A DNA stretch of 64,000 nucleotides, taken from NCBI GenBank assembly GCA_026419785.1, contig JAODTK010001299.1, positions 62,001-126,000 on the forward strand. Direction: 5' to 3'. The translations under genes were made by a program, and so were the position numbers. This document shows positions 1-11,226 of the stretch, piece after piece; position 1 is the stretch's first letter, and the number at the start of each line of letters is the position of its first letter. Source of the stretch: Sclerodactyla briareus (lineage: Eukaryota; Echinodermata; Holothuroidea; Dendrochirotida; Sclerodactylidae). The notes beneath the pieces were generated by a model. It had not been told where the DNA came from. It ran no database searches and saw nothing but the letters and a program-made list of their open reading frames with translations.

Positions 1-1380
1 GTTGAATTCCCTCTTTTTACGACACCAATTATTCGTTAGAATTACAATAACTCTGTAACGCTGTAAGCTATCACTCCGGTTTATTCAATAACTGAAAGAG
101 GATATTCCACTCTTTCGCAATCATTCCATTCGAACGATATCTCTTCAGGAACCGACGGCGTTTTTTGACTTAAAAAAAAAATTATTAATTTCTCAATGAA
201 GTCCTCAATGGAGAATCGGTTAATTTCACCATTTTAGCAGTGTGGGTGTCCCGAATTGCGATCATTGGAAAACTCCGTAGTCTATTGATCCAGTTTAAAC
301 TGTTCTATAGAGAGCCCTTTGTGGTCTAGCTGCCTATGTAAAACTTATTCTGATTGGACAATTGGGAACAGACGTGGCTTTTTTTAGGTCCACAATCAAA
401 CAATCGAATAGAAATCGCACTCAGAAATTTCCACTGCGTCCCATGGCATGGGGTTGCTAACTGATATTTGTAATATTCAATTCGGCGCTCTCGCAGCAAA
501 TATTGATATTATCAGAGTTTTAGCTATGTTCATCACATATAATGTTTAATGTTACTAACATTTCATATTGTGTGCATGTATATTTTATGTCAGTCGAATT
601 ATTCCACAATACGAAGTTAACTTGAAATTAGAGAGGCATATATGTTGGCAAGTCCAATTGACCTGCGCGAGGCAAGCGAGCCTAGTTTTCAAATAACACG
701 GACGTTGTCAAATAATGGTCCAGTATTGACGATAAATGATGATTATAGGAGGGATTATAGCTGGTAATATAGATCAATGTATTATATTTCATATCCCGAC
801 GGTAATTTTTGATCAATACAAACCTAAAAGGTGGCTATATATATCCGAGATTTGTTTACCGTTAGCGGCAATTTGGTGTTAAGTGTAGGAGCCCCATTGA
901 ACTCAATTAAGTACGTTGGCCATTGACATAGTTTTTTCCCGCTTCCACCTAATGTCAATATTGTGTTAAACTTGTAGCCAAAAAGAAAGAAGAGGGAAAA
1001 AAGACAGATCCCCGCTCTTTTCTCTTTCGAGATATACTATTCCGTATACCATATTCCATTGTACCGGTTCTCAATACCACGGAGGTTATGTTTCTCTGTC
1101 AAATACGGTATTGCCGTTACATGGGTAGTCAACCGTTGCTCTCTTCCTCAATTAAGGGCAAAACCCAAGATAAATTTTCCCCACCTCCAGTATTTTTTTA
1201 CAACTATAATAATACGTGTTATGTTATAATTTTACATATTTTTGTTTTTTTACTTTCTTTTTTTCTTGTTCTTTACTTTGGAATTTCAATAAGTGAGATT
1301 TTCCGTACTCGCCGGAAAGCGTTAGCCAGACTTGCCGAAGTCGACTCGCCTTAGTACAAATACATATATAAAACTATACA
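1..1380. other. No gene recognised
   Basis: AT-rich sequence with no exon I can support. An 88-codon open frame at 1088-1354 has a hydrophobic stretch but no splice context or family signature, so I treat it as chance. Confidence 0.5.
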
Positions 1381-1984
1381 CATGCTTGCGGGTAAACCGC
1401 CAACGTATTCCGTGACCTCCGCGCGATCAGTTTGGTGCAGATGGTTAATAAATAGTTTGCTAATGTGGAGGCTTAGTAATAATGATAATGACTTTAGCTT
1501 TTATATAGTGCAATTTCTTCACCACCGGCGAATGTAGTCTCAAAGCGTTTTACATGTCATTTTCCGCTGGTCTTGGAACACGGGTAGCACTCTGACAATC
1601 CCGGAGAGTACCTTCGACCTCTGATGACCCCGAAATGGTCCTCGACTTTTTTCGGGACCAACATCGTCCACACCTACAAAGCTTCATTGAAATCCGACAA
1701 ACTTTCGATAATAGCGTAATTTGACCTCTGGTGACCTTGGAATGACCTTCATTTTTCAGGACCAAGTATAGTCCCCACCTACCAAGTTTCGTGGAAATCA
1801 AACCAACTTTCGAAAAATGCACAAATTATGCGAATTTAGCGTGACTTTGACCTCTGATGACCCCGAAATGTCCTCCACTTTTCTCGAGACCAAACATATT
1901 CCTCACCTAACAAGTTTCGTGGAATCATCCGATCAACTTCTGGAAATTGTGCACATTATGCAATTCGATTGACCCTGCAGTGCG

Positions 1985-2400
1985 GCGACATCCACTTTCG
2001 AACCTATTTGAGATTTCACTATGGCGACATGTGTGCCAAGTTTCGGCTCAAACGGACAAAGTGTTGGAAAGTTATTGCGATAACGGGAAAATCTTCCAAT
2101 CGTGAACATTATGCAAATCAGCGGACCCCGTTCATGTGGCGAACGCCCACTTTTGAACCCATCCGAGATTTCACTAAGGCGGACATGTGTGCCAAGTTTC
2201 GGCTCAAACGGACAAAGTGTTGGAGAGTTATTGCGATAACGGGAAAATCTTCCAATCGTGAACATTATGCAAATCAGCGGACCCCGTTCATGTGGCGACG
2301 CCCACGTTTGAACCCATCCGAGATTTCACTAAGGCGGACATGTGTGCCAAGTTTCGGCTCAAACGGACAAAGTGTTGGAGAGTTATTGCGCTAACAAGAA
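1985..2400 (+). repeat. Three 156-bp tandem units inside family A
   Basis: The phrase GCCAAGTTTCGGCTCAAACG starts at 2035, 2191 and 2346, giving a period of 155-156 bp. The copies are nearly identical, so this amplification is younger than the surrounding diverged units. Open frames here on both strands are by-products of the repeat. Confidence 0.9.
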
Positions 2401-2401
2401 A

Positions 2402-2473
2402 CGCGGCGGACGCGGCGGACGCGGCGGACGCGGCGGACGCGGCGGACGCGGCGGACGCGGCGGCGGCGGAGAC
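2402..2473 (+). repeat. (GCGGCGGAC)n minisatellite
   Basis: About seven copies of a 9-bp GGC-rich unit. One frame reads as an Arg-Gly-Gly repeat and another as an Ala-Asp-Ala repeat, but both are by-products of the DNA repeat. Similar GGC/GGA blocks occupy the same position in the copies at 10.7, 13.0 and 36.5 kb. Confidence 0.95.
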
Positions 2474-2799
2474 GGCGAAGCCAAAAACATAATAATATGC
2501 AAAACGATATATAAACAAACCGCCTGTCCGGAATATGTGTGTTACCCATAACAGGGACCAACGTGGACTGTCTGGAAACGAACGGCGCCTGAGATATTGA
2601 CTCTTCACGGCCTTTAAGAAAAGTTCTTATTGAAAAATCCTCCCCATTGTACTCCCAAAGTCTCGGTTTAGCAACCGACCACCCGTTATTTGATCACCAA
2701 ACATCGATTATACGCGTGAGGTCAATTCACATTTAGGCCACAGAGGCTACGGAAGCAATATATTGTTTGTTTTTAATTTTGAACTAATATGTCATCTAA

Positions 2800-3215
2800 C
2801 AGATTTGCGTGAATTTAGCACAGGTTGGAAGAGAACATATCAAAACCCCACACCCCAAAAGTACTAGTATGTTGTCTCGTTAAAAATGTTCAATTTACTA
2901 TTAGAAAATGAAGAATCTATGACATAACGGTGAGAACGATACAAAGGCCTTCTGTCGACCCTACACAGTAATGCTGTATTTTGGCGCCATGATAACAGAA
3001 AAACGAAAACAGGATTCACTTAGAATGATTGAAATTATTCTCGTATATTTTTGAACGATTTTGTTTTTTTATTTGTTCGTTCTCGGATCCCATATGTTTT
3101 GTTCGGTGCAAGTTTTTCTTAGGCACATATTTACATTGACTTTGTATTATAGGGATCATGGAGTTCTTCCCGTGATGACACAAGGCAAATTCTACGATAT
3201 CAGAGTTTCGGCGGT
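2800..3215 (+). repeat. Dispersed repeat family B, copy 1
   Basis: About 415 bp that aligns in the same orientation with 41452-41860. Shared landmarks include GAGGACACATCAAAACCCC-like sequence, a line reading CCATAATAACAGAAAGACGAAA, and a right end with CCGTGATGTCACAAAGCAAATT-like sequence. No coding potential. Confidence 0.7.
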
Positions 3216-3239
3216 CATGATGTAACTACATAGAAAGTA

Positions 3240-3860
3240 CCAATGTCCAGTCATATTCACATGACCATTGGCCTTCAAAGAAACGAGATAGGCTCGCGAC
3301 ACCCGACAACCAATGAGCAATGTTGCCTGACGTCACGATGAACCATAGGCTTCAATAATACTGTCTACTGAGGGCGCAATCGCTCGTGGAAGGTCGTAGG
3401 GTACGAGACAATTTGAGGAAGAGGGCTCAAAGCGGGCAGGAGGGAGTTTGGCGCGGGTCAAATCCATTCACCTACTCTATTCGGCCATCGCCATTTTGAA
3501 TATCAATATTGCGCCATTGGGAACTAATTCTCGTCAATATCGTAGTGGTTCTGACAGTTAGGAGAACATCAGTACCTGCACTCACATGATGGTAGCCATT
3601 TAATTCAATTGTGGCGACCATGAAAAAAAAAAACCTTACTACTAATATTATGAAGAAAGAATATCAGAATAGTAGCCATTAAAAAATTGAGATGGGAGCC
3701 TTGACGGTGCCTATAAAGGTAATTCTACATCGTCAGCCAAGGACAAGCCCAATAGGTCTATTGAAATATCCAGTTATTAATTATTAGGTCATAATAGGTC
3801 ATCGTGGCCGCCATATTAATTCCATTCCCGACTATTCAGGCAGGGCACCGAGCAGTTAAG
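3240..3860. other. No gene; short CRE-containing repeat fragment
   Basis: A fragment near 3320-3360 with TGACGTCACGATG resembles the longer family D copies near 30950 and 38600. The rest is unrecognised, non-coding sequence. Confidence 0.4.
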
Positions 3861-3869
3861 GGTCGGATC

Positions 3870-4152
3870 AGTGGCGTACTGAAAAAAAAAATTGTCGGGG
3901 CGGGGGTGAGGTGGGGACCCCAAAAGACATGCTCCCCTCATTTATAGCACCATCCTCCCCATTGGCAAATATATGCAAACTATGGGCCCCTATATGCACA
4001 TGCTCTTGCGATATTTGATGAATAACCCTGTAAAACGTCTACTGAACAGTTGAACTAGAGCACCAATCTGTTTTTTTTTTTTCTCTTGAAATTCATCGGT
4101 CACATGGGTCATGAAGGGATTCTGAACCCCACCCCTGTACGCCTGAGCCGGA
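3870..4152. mobile_element. hAT-like MITE (CAGTGGCGTA end)
   Basis: The left end reads CAGTGGCGTACTG and the right end carries a degraded TACGCC-type terminus, typical of non-autonomous hAT elements. The interior has G-rich and C-rich arms and no open frame. The flanking 8 bp match only partly, so the target duplication is uncertain. Related sequence lies near 25540-25615. Confidence 0.5.
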
Positions 4153-4255
4153 CACACTATAGCGATATCGCGTTGTGCTATGATTTTTAGTGTATGCCGA
4201 ACAAGGAAGGAAAGAAGCCCTTCATCACATTGGCTCCATTACTCTGCCATGAACA

Positions 4256-4540
4256 ATGATAAAGGACCCGGTTCGCTATTTGGCGAACCATCGAGATGTG
4301 GAATAGCCCTCTTTAAGTTTTCATGATCTCATATTTTCTATTTATCGTTGAGCTAAACGATTTATCGTTCGATTCTTCCTCCATCGTTTTCCAATACTAG
4401 TGATGGTTCAATCACTAGTATTTATGAAATTTTATTGCCATACGGTTCCCTTCTTTCTCGTTCAACCTAATTAAAGAAGATCGTGCCGCAGCAGAACGAT
4501 CAAAAATCGTTATATAGTGACCGGCCCTTAAGTTTATACG
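4256..4540 (+). repeat. Dispersed repeat family C, copy 1
   Basis: This copy contains TTTATCGTTGAGCTAAACGA, a left part with CGCTATTTGGCGAACCAT, and a right part with AGCAGAACGATCAAAAATCG. An inverted copy lies at 5645-5890, with further fragments at 47415-47660 and 58105-58300. Non-coding, probably an old MITE. Confidence 0.7.
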
Positions 4541-5644
4541 ACCTTCCACCTAGATGTGGGCGTAACCCCAACAATCATATCTTGACTGCTAAAGCCAAAT
4601 TAGTTCCTGTGATATCGCGAGACTTTTTCAATGAATATCCATGATGGCGGGGTAAATAATGTCCTAGAAACTGAAATTGGTTTCCTATTAAATTTCTTCT
4701 TTCATTCAGGGTAAAAGTCCACGCGTGCAATTAAAATCACGCGTTTACACGGAATTGACACCCTATGCGCACTGAGGCCCCTTACCAATCGTCGGTCCCT
4801 GGAGGCTCGATAATGTTAACACATTCATAGAGAGACTCGCAATACCTCATGTCTTTTCAGCCAGCCCCTAATTGTGTCAGTTATTGAGGCTGTAGCCTAG
4901 TCGACAAAAAAAAAGTTTTTATGATTCGTACTGAAGGAGCTTCATCTCTGTTGTTCCTCTCTGCCCAGGTGTTGATCGGGGTCATGTGAATAGCTTGGGA
5001 ATAACGCTGTTGCTGCATGGTACTCCGAGATTGCTGAAGTGTCTGTCTATACCCCCCAGTATCTCAATATAGCGCTTCGCGCACATCACTAATGCAGTAA
5101 AGTGCTGTAATAGGCTCTAAGCTCTCAGATGTTATATTATATTTGAGAATACGATCGTACTCTTCGATATGAGCTGAATCCGGCACGATCTCGTTATCTT
5201 TTCCGACGAAGGAATGGGTTAACCATTGAAACAACAACTGATACTCGTTGTCGCTCGTACCTTTTCAATACATCAGACGTATAACGCTCCCTGTTACAGG
5301 TTTGAAGGAACTACTGGAGTATATCACTATGGGCACACCGATCAGACTCTCTCAGGGACTGTGACTAAAATACAAGGCTATCCAATTACAAGGCTATGTT
5401 CCCACTCACCTACACAGCCCTTTTCCTGTAAGAGCTTATGCACTTGTTAATTTCCAAATCTGAAGTGACTCACAGGCGCGTCACTCCCTCCAATGTCAGT
5501 CATGAAGGTGTGTCATGCATATTATTCGGATGATGTAGAATATAATAGGAAACTTGGCACACTGGTGGGTTATTTTCGAGGATTTTATGTCCGTCATATA
5601 ATTGACTGGGAGAGGAGAGGAGCGTCAATATACAAGTACTATGA
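4541..5644. other. No assigned gene
   Basis: Intergenic sequence. A 74-codon frame ending near 5450 follows a pyrimidine-rich CAG at 5270-5276, but it is too short and unrecognisable to call. Confidence 0.35.
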
Positions 5645-5890
5645 AGGGTCGGTCATACTCTAACGATTTTTTATCGTTCTGCCGGCTACACGATCTTCTT
5701 AGATTCAGGCTGAACCAGGGAGAAGACGGTCTGTAGGGTAAAAAATGTCATAAATAATAGAGCAACATCACAATATCTTACGTTTAGCTCAACGATAAAT
5801 AGAAAATATGTGATTATCAAAAGGTAGGGAATAGCTATTTCACATCAGAATGGTTCGGCAAATAGCGAATGACGTCCTTTATCAATGTAC
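5645..5890 (-). repeat. Dispersed repeat family C, inverted copy 2
   Basis: This is the reverse complement of the 4256-4540 repeat: AACGATTTTTTATCGTTCTG at the left, TAGCTCAACGATAAATAGAA in the middle and TTCGGCAAATAGCGAATGAC at the right. With copy 1 it forms an imperfect inverted repeat about 1.1 kb apart. Confidence 0.7.
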
Positions 5891-6149
5891 CGGGAGCTTC
5901 AGCGTCATGACCTGATGACCATGTGGCTGGTATTATTCGCCCGGAACCAAAATTATCGAATCGTTGCACGACACGGAATCGTTGTAATGTGGCCGGGGCT
6001 TAAGGCCTATATTTGAAAATGACTAACCCTGTCCGGGGTATGAGGGTGCGTCATACAATTGACAATACATTAGATTTTAGCCTACATCCCTTTCCAGCTT
6101 TTGGTCACTGTCTCCCTACTAATCCGATGTCAACGTGTCAACGCGAGGA

Positions 6150-6430
6150 TTTGATTTGATTACTACGGGTTCAGGAAGTCTTTTGACACATCGTGGAACC
6201 CTAACCGAATATTTGATCGTGGATGAGCACCGGCGACAACTCGCCTTCTTCTCTTCTCGACTAGTGCTCAGATGATATCGAGGCAGAGTGACACCAATCC
6301 TGCTCCCGGGACCGCAATTTTACGTCCCCATCCGACGGACGGTCAGTGAACTTCAGGACCTGACCACTTTCTCAGAACCTGGAGGAGCGGACGATGTTCG
6401 ACGCGACTGCTCAAAGCCGACCGACGAGAC
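6150..6430 (+). repeat. Dispersed repeat family E, copy 1
   Basis: Shares GCTCAGATGATATCGAGGCA, a following GCTCCCGGGAC block and a GATCAGTGAAC-like block with reverse-strand copies at 59570-59945 and 34965-35540. The open frames across the copies do not agree with one another, so I treat it as a repeat and not as a conserved exon. Confidence 0.65.
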
Positions 6431-6529
6431 CTATTGAAAGTGCCCCGAAACAATCCCCCGAAATTACCAAGCAGGACCAGGCCAGTCGAACTGCAAATAC
6501 AGCCACTTCTGGAAAAACGCCCGGTGCTG

Positions 6530-6600
6530 GTCGGCTGGAATTAGAACCCGGGATCTGTTGCATGCAAAGCAACATTGATACCGCTCTACTATTCTCCCGC
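6530..6600 (-). repeat. tRNA-Ala(UGC)-derived SINE head
   Basis: Read on the minus strand, the block has GGTAGAGCGG-like A-box sequence (GTAGAGCGGTA), an anticodon arm with the loop around TTTGCATGCAA, and a B box GGGTTCTAATTCC. The order matches an alanine tRNA with anticodon TGC. The D arm is damaged, so this is not a working tRNA gene; it is best read as the 5' part of a tRNA-derived SINE. Confidence 0.55.
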
Positions 6601-6984
6601 CCCGAGGAAACACGCACCATGGCACTATCTACAACGTCGTACTTGTGACGGCACAATCTTCGACCCTCCCGGCGGAGAGTCGGATGCTCCGGTTGTTTCA
6701 CCATTCCGTTAGCATCTCTGGTAGTGGAATGCCATCTCTCATACACTCATTCAATAAAGAAGAATCATTAGTATATTGGTCGAGTGCATGCATCATCTAA
6801 CTGCGATCTATGCGGGCCAAATCGAGCCCACGAGACGGATGGCCCGCAATGCTTGAAGTGAGAATTGTATTGATTGTATTGAGCAGCTGCACTGTACCTT
6901 GTTCCAGGGAGAAATCGGCTCCTACCGATCCCACATGTGTGATAAAATGGGGAATCCAATCCAAAAGGAAGCATAAACCAAATC

Positions 6985-7670
6985 TAGACATGTGCAGGCG
7001 GGTGAACCACTGATGTGTATATTCCCGCAGTAATTACCTTTGTGAGGAAGCACATTAAATCATGTCTGTTGTTCAGGACCAGCTGTAGTTCACATACTCC
7101 ATGTTGTCTAGGGCTAACAACAGTCCACATCCACCAAGTTTCGTTTAAATACGACAAAGTTAGAAAAGTCGCATAAATTATCCAAATTTGACCTTATGTG
7201 ACCATGAAATGACCTTCATGTTGTCTAGGACTAACAACAGTCCACATCCACCAAGTTTCGTTTAAATACGACAAAGTTAGAAAAGTCGCATAAATTATCC
7301 AAATTTGACCTTATGTGACCATGAAATGACCTTCATGTTGTCTAGGACTAACAACAGTCCACATCCACCAAGTTTCGTTTAAACACTTCAATGATAGAAA
7401 AATCGCGAAAAACACATATTCGACCTCCGATGACCTTGAAATTTTTCGGGACCGATTTTTTTACCCCACCCATCAAGTTTCGTGTAAATCGGACGAATCT
7501 GTATCATTCCATAAAACACTGAAACCTGCAGGATAGAGGGCAGCAGGCATGCAGTAATGCCCACTTCCGAAGTCATTCGAGATTTTGCTAGGGCGGACAT
7601 GAGTACCCAGTTTCAAACGAATCAGATGAAGTGTTAAAAGGTTTCGTTTTGCGGGGATATAAATGCACAG
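6985..7670 (+). repeat. Composite repeat family A, copy at 7 kb
   Basis: Begins with CATGTGCAGGCGGGTGAACC and a TATATTCCCGC line like the 36-kb copy. It contains a near-perfect 117-bp tandem (7090-7385) and then the ACCAAGTTTCGTGTAAATCG unit. It lacks the GGC-rich end. Confidence 0.75.
7090..7385 (+). repeat. 117-bp tandem repeat
   Basis: CTAACAACAGTCCACATCCA recurs at 7114, 7231 and 7348, an exact 117-bp period with almost no divergence. This is a recent amplification of a family A unit. Confidence 0.9.
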
Positions 7671-8324
7671 TTTGATTGGCCATCACCTTCACCTATTATT
7701 GGGCAACTCCCCGTCCAGGTTCCGAAACGGAAGAAGAGGTCGCTTCCGACTGAACTAGTACAACTTTATATGGAGTTCAAGGTTGGTATAGCTGATGGCA
7801 GCGATCAACGTAGAACGCGAAATGAGATGGAGAAGAGGCAACAGTGAGAACAAATTCAAACTTCATTTGTACACATATAATTTGCAATCATTATTCAGAA
7901 ACATTTCATTCTAGAAACTCCCCATTTTCCCTTTTACAAGTTGGCAAGTCCATGGTCGATCATGTGATTCTCCAATAGTGTGGCTGATGGTTTGTCGGGA
8001 ATAGGTTATTTGCCATAGTTGCATTCTGGATGTACAACTAAGATAGTGGATGAAGCAGAATGAAGCAGACATGTGTTGTTCTATCGGGTTCGAGGACGGG
8101 ACACAGAGAAGGGGCAGAAGAGGTGGAGCGGGGAGGGGGGAAGGGAACATGCACATTTGTCTGGGACCACCCCTCACCACAGCAACATTTGAATGGACAA
8201 CAACCGGATTATCTGCAGGATTAGGATCAGAGGGAGATTCTCGTTGTATTTGAGTCAGTCCAGTTCATAGATGGACATCGAATCCAGCCGACTCCAGTCG
8301 ACTCCAGTTCCATTGGCGGGACGT

Positions 8325-8708
8325 CTAGGACTTGTTGAACCAGACCTTTCCGACCTTGCCCTGGAACTCGACGGTGTAGAGCAGCTGACCCCCCTCGATG
8401 GACCTGATGATCTTGACTCCAGACTTGCCGGTGAAGACGATCTTGTCCCCGTCCCAGGCGGTGGTCCCGCTGTAGGCTTTGCCGAAGAGCTCGCCCTCGG
8501 ATGGTCCCCCGACGGTCATGGAGTGTCCCCCGGATTTGCCGAGTCCACCGGTGGCGTTGAAGGTGAAGTTGTCGCCATCCTGTGCAATGGTGACAGTGGC
8601 CCCCTGCAGCTTGGCTGGATCCAGCTTAGCCTCATCCACGCCATACGCCACAGCGATGTCCCTGAGCCCCTCAAACTTGGCTACGGTCCATGTTCCATTG
8701 AATGCCAT
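8325..8708 (-). CDS. Intracellular lipid-binding protein (FABP/CRABP family), copy 1, intact
   Basis: Encodes a 127-residue cytosolic beta-barrel protein expected to bind a fatty acid or similar hydrophobic ligand. It opens with MAFNGTW, matching the family's N-terminal G-x-W signature. The helix-turn-helix portal region follows at about residues 13-35, then the strands, including SEGELFGKAYSGTTAW and GGQLLYTVEF, ending VWFNKS. Length fits the family (about 130). The usual C-terminal Arg-x-Tyr ligand-carboxylate pair is not evident; the end reads GKVWFNKS. The coding sequence has no introns, whereas four coding exons are usual. A 3' splice site (CTCCACCCACAG) lies with only 13 bases between AG and ATG, so a non-coding first exon must lie upstream. 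The exon is GC-rich against AT-rich surroundings and favours C/G-ending codons. Paralogues lie at 28.8 and 40.8 kb. Confidence 0.92.
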   Translation of the reverse strand: MAFNGTWTVAKFEGLRDIAVAYGVDEAKLDPAKLQGATVTIAQDGDNFTFNATGGLGKSGGHSMTVGGPSEGELFGKAYSGTTAWDGDKIVFTGKSGVKIIRSIEGGQLLYTVEFQGKVGKVWFNKS

Positions 8709-8750
8709 TCTGATGGGTAATCTGTGGGTGGAGGAAAAATAACACGGTCA
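8709..8750 (-). other. 3' splice site and 13-nt 5' UTR stub of FABP copy 1
   Basis: On the minus strand a pyrimidine-rich tract ending CCACCCACAG precedes ATTACCCATCAGA and the ATG. Copies 2 and 3 have an acceptor at the same distance (13 and 14 nt), which supports a real intron in the 5' UTR. Confidence 0.75.
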
Positions 8751-9469
8751 CATATCAAATACTTTTAGAGAGTTGCTACGTGTTGGAAGCAACGAGCAGT
8801 GTGACATCTATGGCCATGGCATTTTGGGAGCTGTAAGGCTTAACAATCAATCTTCTCCTAAAACTTCATCATTCAGCATGTTCTGGTTGCGGGTTTTCGA
8901 GTAGAGGACGCCCACAAAAGTTGCGCGAGACCCTTGGAGGTGCTGCATTTTTTTTCGGCGGGGGGGGGGGGGGACCTAGGAGAATCATGCCTATATAAAG
9001 AGCTAAGAGACGGTGCAAACTTGGAAAGGCCTACTGCAGGAGGCTTCATGCAAATTGCCTACCCCTCGCATTCCCTGCTCCAATTCCTCATGCCGAGCGC
9101 GCAGCCAACGCGCAACATGTACTGTTTCGAAACCTCTGGATCCACATTGTGCCCCTGAATGAGGCACGTTACCCAAATGGCTCACTTTCACGAGCTTAGG
9201 GGTAGGCAACTGACTTGCTGCTGCCTGTAAAATATAGTGTAGTGACGCTGCAGGTAGATAGGGGCTTTGTTGTGTTCAATTTGTTGCCTGTGAATAAAGG
9301 AGGATCAAACAAACGAACAAACAAACAAAATCGGGGATTAGACATTTTTTGCCACATAGCCTAACATGTTCTTATGTCAGAACTTGAACATCAGTCAATT
9401 CAGGTAGTGGGACTGGATGCTATTCTTGTTCATATACATATATGCATGTGTCTTTGCCTCAATGGGAAC

Positions 9470-9749
9470 CTATATAAACTTTTTATTTTTTATTACACAC
9501 AATTTCACAATGTAAGTCAAAGAGGACGAGACACCGACGTGACCCACCAAAACTATAACATGATAGCCATATCTGTCTTGTTCTGTGCTGTCGGAACCAT
9601 AAATAACAACAATATCATTGGGTGTATCATTGCATGTATCAGTCTTCAGATGGCATTTTGAACACGGAGAAACATTGCCGGTTGGAAACCAATCTATTAT
9701 TTTCATGTGACGTATAGTGTCAGCAATCTTCATAGGGGCATCGTGTCGT
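9470..9749 (-). CDS. Candidate coding exon, unrecognised
   Basis: A very strong acceptor (a run of T followed by ACCAG) opens an 80-90 codon frame on the minus strand containing APMKIADTIRHMKIIDWF and a Cys-rich stretch, SPCSKCHLKTDTC. No clear donor is visible; the frame runs to a stop at 9470 and the true exon may end earlier, near 9530. If FABP copy 1 has a first exon near 12.3 kb, this exon lies inside that intron on the same strand. I do not recognise a family. It could be a separate small gene or a chance frame in repeat-rich DNA. Confidence 0.35.
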
Positions 9750-10167
9750 CTGGTAAAAAAAAAAATAGCGAACAGCGACAACGTCTTTTGCATGAATACA
9801 TGACGAGGAACCGCCTCGTTGAAATTCAGCGTCAATACGGCATATCGTCACTATAATATGTCAATTGATAGTTCCAATATGCACACGGGCCGTTCATTAT
9901 TTATTGGGGGGCTGCGACACGATATTGCCTGTTTTATGGAAAATTTTGAAACTGATTCCATTCCAGGTTTGCCTAATAACAAGCCTAATAACAACCACAA
10001 TTGGGGTTTAGGCCCCGTCCCTTATCAATTATAATGAGGTGAGAAGTGTCTATACGATGGCAATCTTTTTTTTTTTTATAGAAATAAAGTAATTCAAGGT
10101 CACGCATTATTATGCATAGGATCTACGTTAAAAATAGTTTTTAAACAGTAGTTTAATCTGATCTAAT

Positions 10168-10425
10168 CGGTGAAGGGTGGGCATCCGCACTCTATACCCT
10201 GAACTACTCAGTGAAGGGTGGGCATGCGCACTCTATACCCTGAACTACTCAGTGAAGGGTGGGCATGCGCACTCTATACCCTGAACTACTCAGTGAAGGG
10301 TGGGCATGCGCACTCTATACCCCTGAACTACTCAGTGAAGGGTGGGCAATGCGCACTCTATACCCCTGAACTACTCAGTGAAGGGTGGGCATGCCCACTC
10401 TGTACCCCTGAACTACTGAGAATGC
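10168..10425 (+). repeat. 41-bp minisatellite
   Basis: Six copies of a 41-42 bp unit containing GTGAAGGGTGGGCATGCGCA and ending CTGAACTACTCA. The unit resembles the terminal segment of repeat family H (CTGAACTGTTGTGTGGTGAG then CATGCGCACTATA near 58000), so the array seems to have grown from a MITE end. Confidence 0.9.
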
Positions 10426-10589
10426 GCACTCGCAACTGCGAACAGGTCTATTACTTTACAGCTTGAGGGTTCCGGCTACGCCCCTCAGAAAATGTACAAC
10501 CGCTTCGCGTAGTGTATCGTGTGAACTATTTGGACAGAATAATATTTATATACTTTTCCGTTGAACCGGTAAATGGGACTGCGACTGGG

Positions 10590-10795
10590 AGCCTCCGAGG
10601 GGAGGGGAGGGGGGGGGGAGGAAGACATGCAGTAATGCTCACTTTCGAACTCCTCCGTACAATGTTTCAGATCAATCGATAAAGTTTTCTGCGGTGCATG
10701 GGGACGGCGGCGGCCGATACGGCCGCATCGGCGGACACATCCCCAAAACCATAATATTCCCGGGCACTGACATCGTTCGGAATATAATTACACAG
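10590..10795 (+). repeat. Family A 3'-end fragment
   Basis: Contains ATGCAGTAATGCTCAC, a GTTTCAGATCAATCG block, a GGCGGCGGCC block and the terminal CCAAAACCATAATATT. It matches the last 200 bp of the 36-kb copy. Confidence 0.75.
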
Positions 10796-10999
10796 TTTTA
10801 AGAACACCAAAACTTTAAAGTAACATTTATATGATTAATTTCATACATGAAATTGAATAGAAAGTTAATGGTAAGATTTTTCTTTATATATATAAATAAT
10901 GTAAGAGTTACATTAATTACAAACGTAGCTTTCTGTGAGTGTTAATACCATCGTGCAATTCCTTATTTGAGGATTAACCGATTTGGAGAGCAAGGTGTC

Positions 11000-11160
11000 A
11001 GGTAGGCCACTCTCCATAGGCGTTGAGCCTGATTAGTGTGGACTTACAGTGTTTAGCCAACAAGGTTTTCAGACTTCCGACCTCAGCTGTTGGCCAAATG
11101 ACCTTTGACCTGATCCAGGAACAATAGGGCTCATATATCCATTGTGGGGAACACATATTC
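11000..11160. repeat. Dispersed repeat fragment
   Basis: CAAGGTTTTCAGACTT followed by a TGACCTTTGACC line resembles 39710-39770. No coding exon is supported here. Confidence 0.4.
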
Positions 11161-11226
11161 AATGCGTGAGGATAAGGATTACCTACACAGACATGGTCTT
11201 TTGCATTCAAGAGCCCAACTGCCTAA

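Larger units (their letters stand above)
1381..2510 (+). repeat. Composite repeat family A, long copy
   Basis: The left end carries the small hairpin GGCGGGTAAACCGCC in slightly decayed form near 1389. The body is made of diverged units of roughly 110-120 bp containing phrases such as ACCAAGTTTCGTG and TGACCTCTGATGACC. Then come three 156-bp units and a GGC-rich stretch ending at AAAACATAATA. Other copies or parts lie near 6985-7670, 10600-10790, 12925-13110 (reverse), 21690-22200 (reverse) and 36139-36610. The family name is mine. Its transposition mechanism is unknown, and I see no terminal inverted repeats joining the two ends. Confidence 0.75.

Noticed and set aside
1088-1354. 88-codon frame with a hydrophobic segment
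   Set aside because: Low-complexity AT-rich hydrophobic stretch, no splice signals or family motif.
1969-2608. Long frames on both strands, including an RGG-like repeat protein
   Set aside because: They lie wholly in 156-bp and 9-bp tandem repeats; RGG comes from the GCGGCGGAC unit.
5226-5450. 74-codon frame after a good pyrimidine-CAG acceptor
   Set aside because: Short, no partner exon and no recognisable motif; kept only as a note.
8271-8742. Plus-strand frames opposite FABP copy 1
   Set aside because: Antisense shadows of a GC-rich coding exon.
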